From contig JAUZQI010000008.1 in NCBI GenBank assembly GCA_030951095.1, positions 1 through 12,190 of the forward strand: a stretch of 12,190 nt of DNA, written 5' to 3'. This DNA is from Mariprofundus sp. (GTDB taxonomy: Bacteria; Pseudomonadota; Zetaproteobacteria; Mariprofundales; Mariprofundaceae). Shown piece by piece: positions 6,722 through 12,190 of the stretch. A model generated the notes under the pieces. The model had not been told where the DNA came from and searched no databases. It saw only the letters and a program-made list of their open reading frames with translations. Made by a program: the position numbers and the translations under genes. How positions within the stretch are numbered: the stretch's first letter is position 1; the number at the start of each line of letters is the position of its first letter.

Positions 6722-7111
6722 ATGCAGAAACTAACATCACAACGTCAAGCCATCCTGAATTTAATTAATGCATCCAATCGGCACTGGGATGCTGATGAGG
6801 TGGCTCGCGCACTTGTGGATACGGGGGCATCGATTGGTATTGCCACAGTGTATCGCGGACTATCCGCACTGGAGTCTCAGGGGCTGATTGATTCGATTCA
6901 GCTGGCTGATAAAAAGCGTTATGAGCGGGCTGGCAAGGCCCATCATGATCATATGATTTGCACCTCATGTGGTCGTATCGAAGAATTTTCACATGATACT
7001 ATTGAATCTTTGCAGGAGGCCGCTGCAGAAAAAAAAGGTTTTAAGTTGACCGGGCACCAACTGGTGATGTTCGGTTTTTGCAGGAAATGCACGCAGGAGC
7101 TGGACGCATGA
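6722..7111 (+). CDS. fur: Fur-family ferric uptake regulator
   Basis: Fur is an iron-sensing repressor that binds AT-rich palindromes and shuts off iron uptake when ferrous iron is plentiful. The 129-residue product has the winged-helix DNA-binding half (about 1-75) with IGIATVYRGLSALESQGLI. The metal-binding and dimerisation half has KAHHDHMICTSCGRIEEFS (His74, His75, His77, Cys80, Cys83), a histidine in GHQLVMFGF, and a second pair Cys120/Cys123. I chose the ATG at 6722 because an upstream ATG (6698) lies within the Fur box and before the predicted transcription start. No Shine-Dalgarno sequence precedes 6722, which fits leaderless translation. The stop overlaps the start of an iron permease gene (ATGA). 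Zur or PerR are alternative family members; the operator type and the permease neighbour favour Fur. Confidence 0.9.
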   Translation: MQKLTSQRQAILNLINASNRHWDADEVARALVDTGASIGIATVYRGLSALESQGLIDSIQLADKKRYERAGKAHHDHMICTSCGRIEEFSHDTIESLQEAAAEKKGFKLTGHQLVMFGFCRKCTQELDA

Positions 7112-7938
7112 TTTCATCGATGGTGATTGTATTCAGGGAAATGCTCGAAATGGTATTGGTTGTCGGAGTGCTGTTGGCGGCGACACGCGGTTTGACCGGT
7201 TCAAGGTTCTGGATCGGACTCGGAGTTTTCGGCGGTTTGTTGGGTGCCGCTTTTCTGGCTGTGTTCATGGAACAGATGGAGGCATCCTTTGATGGTGACG
7301 GTGAATTCATCTTTAACGCGGTTGTGCTGCTGCTGGCCTCGGCACTGATTGCATGGACAGTTTTCTGGATGAGTAAACACGGGCGAGCGATGGGCCAGCG
7401 CATGAAGCAGGTGGGAGGATCGGTCAAAGAAGGGGATCTACCCTATACTGCATTGGCTGTTGTGGCGCTGTCTGCAGTAATGCGGGAAGGCTCGGAGGCT
7501 GCATTTTTCCTGTTTGGCGCCGCGCAAGGGATCAGTGAAGATGGCTGGAGTATGCTTTTCGGTGGCTTGATGGGGGCGGGTGGTGCGCTGGCCATGGGCT
7601 CTTTGCTTTATTTTGGGCTGGTGCGTATTTCGTTGAAACGGTTATTCAGCGTGGTTGGCTGGTTGTTGATGCTGCTGGCTGCGGGCATGGCCTCGCAGGC
7701 AGCATCGAATCTGGTGATGATCGGGTGGTTACCACCGCTGGTTGATCCACTATGGAACAGTTCAGCGTTGTTGTCATCCGGCAGTATCTTCGGTGAATTG
7801 CTGCATGTACTGGTCGGCTATGATGATCAGCCGAGCGCCTTGCAAGTGATTGTATTCGCCGTTTCACTGTCCATGATGGTGACGCTGTATTACCGTCTGC
7901 AGTCAAATGCCGGTCGGGCGGAATCAGCCCCGGCTTAA
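7108..7938 (+). CDS. FTR1/EfeU-family high-affinity iron permease
   Basis: Proteins of this family carry iron across the cytoplasmic membrane, often with a partner oxidase or periplasmic factor. The 276 residues contain about seven membrane helices. The two diagnostic REXXE motifs lie within helices: REMLE at Arg10-Glu14 and REGSE at Arg126-Glu130. The first helix begins almost at the N-terminus, and the last (LQVIVFAVSLSMMVTLYYRL) lies near the C-terminus. The ATG at 7108 overlaps the fur stop (ATGA) and is preceded by AGGAG (7095-7099), so translation should be coupled to fur and expression should follow the Fur box. No EfeO, EfeB or multicopper oxidase gene follows; the next gene converges and shares stop-codon bases. 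Substrate (ferrous or ferric iron) cannot be read from sequence. Confidence 0.88.
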   Translation: MISSMVIVFREMLEMVLVVGVLLAATRGLTGSRFWIGLGVFGGLLGAAFLAVFMEQMEASFDGDGEFIFNAVVLLLASALIAWTVFWMSKHGRAMGQRMKQVGGSVKEGDLPYTALAVVALSAVMREGSEAAFFLFGAAQGISEDGWSMLFGGLMGAGGALAMGSLLYFGLVRISLKRLFSVVGWLLMLLAAGMASQAASNLVMIGWLPPLVDPLWNSSALLSSGSIFGELLHVLVGYDDQPSALQVIVFAVSLSMMVTLYYRLQSNAGRAESAPA

Positions 7939-8192
7939 ACGTCAAGTCCGGCGACTATTTTTCTTATAGTAGCTTCGGCAATACAGCGCCGATTCAGATG
8001 TACAATGGGGGCGAAGTGGCACAGTCCCTGGCAGTGCTCCGCCGAAGTGGGTAACCCCTGTTGATTCAGTTGATGAAGTAGCTCCGGGCCGCCCCATTCC
8101 CTGCATTCAGGGCCCTGGCAAACGCTGATAATGTTTTGTTCTTTATCGCTATTCATGTGGCCATGGTATGGAATTCCCCGTAGTTTTGCCAT
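7935..8192 (-). CDS. Small NuoE-like [2Fe-2S] thioredoxin-fold ferredoxin
   Basis: The 85-residue product has four cysteines in the pattern C-x4-C, then C-x3-C: VCQGPECREWGG (Cys25, Cys30) and HCQGLCHFAPIV (Cys54, Cys58). This is the cluster-binding layout of thioredoxin-like [2Fe-2S] ferredoxins and of NuoE, where the inter-pair spacer is longer. The protein is shorter than NuoE and lacks its N-terminal helical region, so it is probably a stand-alone electron carrier or a cluster-bound regulator; the partner is unknown. The start is uncertain: ATG at 8192, or ATG at 8156 giving 73 residues with the whole cysteine domain. Neither has a strong Shine-Dalgarno sequence. Its stop codon overlaps that of the permease gene by three bases in opposite orientation. 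Confidence 0.75.
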   Translation of the reverse strand: MAKLRGIPYHGHMNSDKEQNIISVCQGPECREWGGPELLHQLNQQGLPTSAEHCQGLCHFAPIVHLNRRCIAEATIRKIVAGLDV

Positions 8193-8320
8193 GAACTCTG
8201 CTGATTTGGATAATTTCCTTTGCGTTTTCTGCCAATAACGTGCGGAAATGACTTATGCGGGGGAAGGGTCTTGATGTCCGGGGCTATCTGAATGGATAAA
8301 CGCCCGTTATGCTTGCCACT

Positions 8321-10051
8321 ATGCGTTATTCTAAGTTCTTTATTCCAACTCTTCGGGATGATCCGGCTGATGCCGAGGTGATCTCCCATAAACTGTTATT
8401 GCGAGCTGGTTATATTCGCCGTGTGACATCCGGTGTGTACGATTATCTGCCACTGGCTGTGCGCGTGCTAAGGAAAATCGAAGCAGTGGTGCGAGATGAA
8501 ATGAACAGGGCAGGGGCGCAGGAATTGCAAATGCCGATGGTGCAGCCGGGTGAATTGTGGGAGAAGTCCGAGCGCATGGAGAAATATGGACCGGAGCTGC
8601 TGCGCTTTAAGGATCGGCACGGTCACGAATCCTGTCTGGGTCCTACCCATGAAGAGGTGATTTGCGATCTGGTCAGCCGGGAACTGCGCTCCTACAAACA
8701 ACTGCCCATGAATCTGTACCAGATTCAGAATAAATTCCGTGATGAAATCCGGCCCCGGTTCGGGCTGATGCGCGGGCGTGAATTTATCATGAAAGATGCA
8801 TATTCTTTCCATGCCGATGAAGACTGTCTGGCTGCAGAATATAAAAACATGTTTGATGCCTATTGCCGGATTTTTACGCGATTCGGTTTGAAATTTCGCC
8901 CTGTTGAGGCTGATACCGGCTCCATCGGTGGCAGTGATTCGCATGAATTCCATGTATTGGCCGACTCGGGCGAGGATTTGATTGCGCATTGCGGAGCCTG
9001 TGAATATGCAGCCAATGTGGAAAAGGCCGTATCGAATCGTCAAACAGTGGCGGTCGAACAGGCAGAACTGAAGATGGTTGATACGCCGGTCGTGACCAGT
9101 GCAGAAGATGTGGCCGGTTTCCTCTCGGTGGATATTGCCTTGCTGGTCAAAACCATGGTGTATCGCATTATCGGTGGAGAACATGATGGTGTCATTGTGG
9201 CGGCCTGTGTGCGTGGTGATGATCAGGTGCAGGAGATCAAGCTGGCCCATGCTGTTGGTGCGGACAGTGTTGAACTGGCAACAGATGCAGAAATTACTGA
9301 AATCGGTGGTGTCACCGGTTTTGTCGGCCCGCAAAATCTGTTATCCCGTGTTCTGCTGGATCACAGCCTGCAGGGGGCGACAGGTCTGGTGGCCGGAGCC
9401 AATCGCAAGGATGCACATATAACCGGGCTGGATACCGCACGGGATATTACATCGGGCGAATTTTTCGATTTGCGCCAAACCAGAGCCGGTGACACTTGCG
9501 CCAAATGTGGCGGGAACATCGAGCTCTCGCGTGGTATTGAAGTGGGCCAGGTATTTGCGCTCGGTACGCGATACACCGAACCGATGGAAGTGCTGTTTCA
9601 GAACCAGCAGGGTCAACGCAGCGTGGCAACCATGGGATGCTACGGAATTGGCGTATCGCGCTTGATGGCGGCCATTGTGGAACAATGTAATGATGCTGCT
9701 GGTATCAGTTGGCCACTGACACTGGCACCGTTTTCTGTGGGGCTGATCAGTATGGGTAAATCGGGTGCAGTACTGGAAGCATCGGAAGCGATTTATCATC
9801 AGTTGAAAGGGGCCGGAATTGATGTGTTGTGGGATGATCGCAAGGAACGTCCCGGCGTTAAATTCAAGGATTTTGAGCTGATTGGTCTTCCACTTCAGGT
9901 GGTTGTCGGCGATCGTGGTTTGAACGACGGTCAGGTGGAGATGGGTTGGCGCAAGAACGAGCGACGCTCTGTTCCGGTGGCAGATATTGTATCCGTTGTG
10001 CTGTCTGAACTACAGTCGTCTGAATTACAATCTGTGGAGACGGGAAACTGA
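8321..10051 (+). CDS. proS: Prolyl-tRNA synthetase, bacterial type with INS editing domain
   Basis: ProRS attaches proline to tRNA-Pro; the inserted domain hydrolyses mischarged Ala-tRNA-Pro. The product starts MRYSKFFIPTLRDDPADAEV, matching E. coli [20 protein letters not shown], so I prefer the ATG at 8321 (576 residues) over an in-frame ATG at 8309. Class II motifs are clear: GPTHEEVICDL, QNKFRDEIRPRFGLMRGREF (motif 2), KDAYSF and GCYGIGVSRLM (motif 3). The INS editing domain lies roughly between residues 224 and 400, with GFVGPQNLL and GANRKDAHITGLDTARD. The anticodon-binding domain, containing VLWDDRKERPGVKFKDFELIG, closes the protein. Two CxxC pairs (Cys224/Cys227 and Cys393/Cys396) flank the insertion and may form a metal site that E. 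coli ProRS lacks. No obvious Shine-Dalgarno sequence precedes either start. Confidence 0.97.
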   Translation: MRYSKFFIPTLRDDPADAEVISHKLLLRAGYIRRVTSGVYDYLPLAVRVLRKIEAVVRDEMNRAGAQELQMPMVQPGELWEKSERMEKYGPELLRFKDRHGHESCLGPTHEEVICDLVSRELRSYKQLPMNLYQIQNKFRDEIRPRFGLMRGREFIMKDAYSFHADEDCLAAEYKNMFDAYCRIFTRFGLKFRPVEADTGSIGGSDSHEFHVLADSGEDLIAHCGACEYAANVEKAVSNRQTVAVEQAELKMVDTPVVTSAEDVAGFLSVDIALLVKTMVYRIIGGEHDGVIVAACVRGDDQVQEIKLAHAVGADSVELATDAEITEIGGVTGFVGPQNLLSRVLLDHSLQGATGLVAGANRKDAHITGLDTARDITSGEFFDLRQTRAGDTCAKCGGNIELSRGIEVGQVFALGTRYTEPMEVLFQNQQGQRSVATMGCYGIGVSRLMAAIVEQCNDAAGISWPLTLAPFSVGLISMGKSGAVLEASEAIYHQLKGAGIDVLWDDRKERPGVKFKDFELIGLPLQVVVGDRGLNDGQVEMGWRKNERRSVPVADIVSVVLSELQSSELQSVETGN

Positions 10052-10062
10052 ACGCAGACGAA

Positions 10063-10737
10063 TTGCGCCAGCGGCTGGGTGGAATTTCACCCAAGTCTAT
10101 TCTGGCCGGGGTGATGATCGCAGGGTTTTTGTTGACCATGCCTGTCTGGTTGAGCAGGAACGATGAAGACAGGCAGCATCTGGCTCAAACGGCTGTCAAA
10201 CAGATTGTGGAAAAAAATGTTGGCCTGCTCGATATCAAGCCGGAAGAAAAAGAAGAATTACGCCAGATGCTGGAGCCGGAGCCCGAACCGGAAAAGGTCA
10301 ACTTCGAGCAAATGGTATGGGTTAAGGATATTATCTCAACAATCCAGCCATGGGTGGCCGATGTCAGTGAGGCGGAGACTATTGCCCGATGGGTCTATAT
10401 TTACAGCAAAAAATCAAAACTGTCTCCCGAACTGATTCTGGGTGTAATTGCTGTGGAGTCGCAATTCGATCATTTTGCCGTCAGCAATGTTGGTGCGGTT
10501 GGCTTGATGCAGGTGATGCCGTTCTGGAAAAAAGAACTGGGCAAGCCAGATGATAATCTGCTCAGCATTGAAACCAATGTACGCTATGGCTGTGCTATTC
10601 TCCGCCATTATGTTGACCGTTATAAAACCGTGGAGCGTGCGCTGGCTGCCTATAACGGATCACTGGGCCGCAAAAAATATCCCAATAAAGTATTTGCCAA
10701 AATGAAGAAGTTCAAGGCTACCGATACCGGTATTTAA
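10063..10737 (+). CDS. Membrane-anchored lytic transglycosylase (SLT/goose-lysozyme-like domain)
   Basis: Lytic transglycosylases cut the MurNAc-GlcNAc bond of peptidoglycan, leaving a 1,6-anhydro end. The 224-residue product has one N-terminal membrane helix (ILAGVMIAGFLLTMPVWL, about residues 13-30). An acidic, charged linker follows, including EPEPEPEK. The family 1 SLT catalytic domain occupies about residues 100-210. It shows ILGVIAVESQFD with the likely catalytic Glu132, VGAVGLMQVMPFW, NVRYGCAILRHYVDRY and ERALAAYNGSLG. The protein should sit in the inner membrane facing the periplasm. The start is uncertain: TTG at 10063 has no Shine-Dalgarno sequence, while an in-frame CTG at 10048 overlaps the proS stop and follows GGAG at 10035-10038. 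In either case the gene abuts proS and is probably co-transcribed with it. Confidence 0.85.
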   Translation: MRQRLGGISPKSILAGVMIAGFLLTMPVWLSRNDEDRQHLAQTAVKQIVEKNVGLLDIKPEEKEELRQMLEPEPEPEKVNFEQMVWVKDIISTIQPWVADVSEAETIARWVYIYSKKSKLSPELILGVIAVESQFDHFAVSNVGAVGLMQVMPFWKKELGKPDDNLLSIETNVRYGCAILRHYVDRYKTVERALAAYNGSLGRKKYPNKVFAKMKKFKATDTGI

Positions 10738-10744
10738 TCGGCGC

Positions 10745-11430
10745 TTAGTCTTCAGAAGGCTCGCTTTGACATGACCAGTCAATCGGCGTTCTATCGTGTT
10801 CGATTAACCATGCATTGGCTTTGGAAAAATGGCCGCAACCGAGAAATCCACGATAGGCGAGAATGGTGACGGGTGCGTGGTCTGCAGTACCAAGTGACGA
10901 TTTGCGTCGATGACTCGACCCTTGTCCTGAGCATATTTTCCCCACAGCATAAATACGAGGTGTTCCCGGTGTTCATTGAGCTGGGCAACGATGTTATCAG
11001 TGAACTGCTCCCATCCTCTGTTCTGGTGCGAACCGGGCTGTTTCGCTTCGACTGTCAGGGTAGCATTAAGCAGAAGCACACCCTGATCTGCCCACTGTGT
11101 TAAACAGCCGTGTTCCGGCATATTGAAATCAAGTTCGGGATCTGTTTCCAGTTCCTTGTAAATATTTCGTAGTGATGGCGGGATTTTTTCTCTCACAGGA
11201 ACCGAAAAACTTAACCCGTGCGCCTGATTGGGACCGTGGTAGGGGTCTTGCCCCAGAATGACAACCTTCACATCGCCGAAATCAGTGTGTTGCAAGGCGG
11301 CATACCAGTTTTCTTTGGCCGGATAGATGGTTCTAGAAGATTGGTTTTGCAGGAAACTAAACAGCGTTTCCATGTATTTTTTTTCAAATTCCTGGCTTAA
11401 ATATGGATCCCATGATGCGGAAATATGCAT
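10745..11430 (-). pseudogene. ung: Uracil-DNA glycosylase Ung with a single-base frameshift near the C-terminus
   Basis: Family 1 Ung removes uracil from DNA and begins base excision repair. From ATG 11430 the frame reads MHISASWDPYL, then VKVVILGQDPYHGPNQAHG (catalytic Asp62), [28 protein letters not shown] and THPSPFS. After HPSPFS (about 10858) the frame is lost and ends at 10804 after 208 residues. A neighbouring frame continues with the expected tail [17 protein letters not shown] and TPIDW to a stop at 10745. Adding one base at about 10856-10858 restores a 228-residue protein, close to E. coli Ung (229). The cause is either a true mutation or an error in the sequence. The Leu of HPSPL, used for DNA insertion in E. 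coli, is Phe here. The gene starts 5 bases after the rdgB stop, without a clear Shine-Dalgarno sequence, so it is probably coupled to rdgB. Confidence 0.88.
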
Positions 11431-11435
11431 GGTGA

Positions 11436-12017
11436 TTATCGCTTGCGTAGTTGTTCGGCCAGCGCCCGCAGGGCTCGGCCACGATGCGATACCGATGCTT
11501 TTTCTCCAGGACTGCATTCGGCAAATGCTTTACCCAGTTCAGGGCAGAAAAACAGAGGGTCGTAGCCAAAGCCGCTACTCCCAACCGCTTGTTCTAAAAT
11601 TTCACCTTGTATCTCGCCGATAGCGGTGAATGCCTGTTCACCGTCCGTAAACGCCAAATGCAGGGCGCAGCTAAAGTGCGCCGAACGATTTTCGTTGCCG
11701 GCCAGATCGGCGAGAAGTTTGCGGTTGTTATCGGAATCGGTGGCATCAGGCCCGGCAAAACGGGCGGAATAAACACCCGGCGCTCCGTTCAAAGCATCGA
11801 CGCAGAGGCCGGAATCATCAGCCAGGGCAGGTAATCCGTTGGCAGCGGCGAAGGTTTCGGCTTTTTTTCTGGCATTGCCGGAAAAGCTGTCGGCATCTTC
11901 CACCACATCGACAGATACGGTCTCTGCCGCAGCAATCAGTTCAATGCCAAGTTCGCCAAGTATGGCAGCGATTTCAATCCGTTTTTTCGCATTGTTACTG
12001 GCAATGATGAGTTTCAT
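11436..12017 (-). CDS. rdgB: RdgB/HAM1 non-canonical purine NTP pyrophosphatase (dITP/XTP diphosphatase)
   Basis: RdgB hydrolyses dITP, ITP and XTP to monophosphates and so keeps deaminated purines out of DNA and RNA. The 193 residues carry all the family motifs in order: IIASNNAKKRIEI at the N-terminus, ADDSGLCVDALNGAPGVYSARFAG, SSGFGYDPLFF and SHRGRALRAL near the C-terminus. The length is typical (E. coli 197). The ATG at 12017 gives the exact family start (MKLIIASNN), although no Shine-Dalgarno sequence is evident. It lies just upstream of ung on the same strand, pairing nucleotide-pool cleaning with uracil removal. The REP-like hairpin lies 51 bases upstream of its start. Confidence 0.96.
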   Translation of the reverse strand: MKLIIASNNAKKRIEIAAILGELGIELIAAAETVSVDVVEDADSFSGNARKKAETFAAANGLPALADDSGLCVDALNGAPGVYSARFAGPDATDSDNNRKLLADLAGNENRSAHFSCALHLAFTDGEQAFTAIGEIQGEILEQAVGSSGFGYDPLFFCPELGKAFAECSPGEKASVSHRGRALRALAEQLRKR

Positions 12018-12068
12018 AGGTGAAAAACTTTCAGCACGAAAAAGCGTAACGATTCAGCATGATCGGAC

Positions 12069-12120
12069 GTGCGGCTTTAGCCGCGCCGCTTTACAGAAAT
12101 CGGCGTGGCAGAAGCCGCAC
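12069..12120. repeat. REP-like long imperfect inverted repeat upstream of rdgB
   Basis: GTGCGGCTT (12069-12077) pairs perfectly with AAGCCGCAC (12112-12120). Inside it, CCGCGCCG (12081-12088) pairs with CGGCGTGG (12101-12108), allowing one G-T wobble. The whole forms a stem of about 20 bp with one A-A mismatch and a 12-base loop. Each arm resembles the GCGGCTTTAGCCGC-type repetitive extragenic palindromes common in gammaproteobacterial genomes, so this could be two inverted REP units. No T tract follows on either strand, which argues against an intrinsic terminator. Copy number in the genome cannot be seen from this window. Confidence 0.6.
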
Positions 12121-12190
12121 CCCCGGACTGCTTTATGCGTGGATGAGCCCATCATTACGATGCTGATACAGCTTGTTGTTGCAACTCGGC

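Noticed and set aside
8468..9334. 288-residue minus-strand open frame opposite proS
   Set aside because: It lies entirely antisense to the clear proS coding sequence, has no recognisable domain, and is a typical shadow frame.
12155..12190. Minus-strand open frame entering from the right edge and ending with a stop at 12155 (AELQQQAVSAS)
   Set aside because: Only 11 residues are visible. rph often lies upstream of rdgB, but nothing in these residues identifies it.
1..12190. CRISPR arrays, tRNA or rRNA genes, insertion sequences, or a defence or secretion island
   Set aside because: I saw no regularly spaced direct repeats, no tRNA-like cloverleaf sequence, no transposase motif and no cluster of unknown accessory genes; nearly all bases belong to recognised core genes.

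Overview
The window reads as a densely packed chromosomal region of a Gram-negative bacterium, most likely a member of the Pseudomonadota. Supporting signs are ExbB/ExbD-type envelope motor subunits, a bacterial-type ProRS with an INS editing domain, a classical Fur box, CsrA, and many overlapping start/stop codons. The iron theme (YaaA, Fur, an FTR1-type permease) would fit an iron-oxidising lineage such as the Zetaproteobacteria. That placement is a guess from gene content; no rRNA or other phylogenetic marker was tested.

Layout. Positions 1-286 (minus) hold the N-terminal part of yaaA, cut by the window edge. Divergent from it is a plus-strand series: ribD (341-1426, TTG start), comEC (1486-4035), exbB (4113-4721, GTG), exbD (4718-5131, GTG) and lysC (5131-6351). 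The exbB/exbD and exbD/lysC junctions overlap by 4 nt and 1 nt. A strong hairpin between ribD and comEC covers the comEC ribosome-binding site. csrA (6401-6601, minus) converges on lysC and diverges from fur (6722-7111). fur overlaps an FTR1-family iron permease gene (7108-7938). The fur promoter carries a near-perfect Fur box, so fur and the permease look like one iron-regulated transcript. A small NuoE-like [2Fe-2S] protein (7935-8192, minus) meets the permease tail to tail. proS (8321-10051) and a membrane-anchored lytic transglycosylase (10063-10737) follow on the plus strand. On the minus strand, rdgB (11436-12017) and ung (10745-11430) form a short genome-maintenance pair. The ung reading frame is broken by one apparent missing base near its C-terminus. 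The last 170 bases hold a REP-like long hairpin and no supported gene.

Most of the region is housekeeping: riboflavin, lysine/threonine/methionine precursors, prolyl-tRNA, nucleotide-pool cleaning and base excision repair. DNA uptake, envelope energisation, RNA-binding regulation and iron homeostasis are mixed in. I found no mobile element, CRISPR array, rRNA, tRNA or defence island. The best leads are regulatory or structural: a probably leaderless, Fur-autoregulated fur-permease operon; an internal start in lysC at the position where a separate beta subunit begins in other bacteria; a ten-G tract inside ribD; the hairpin over the comEC ribosome-binding site; and the frameshift in ung.
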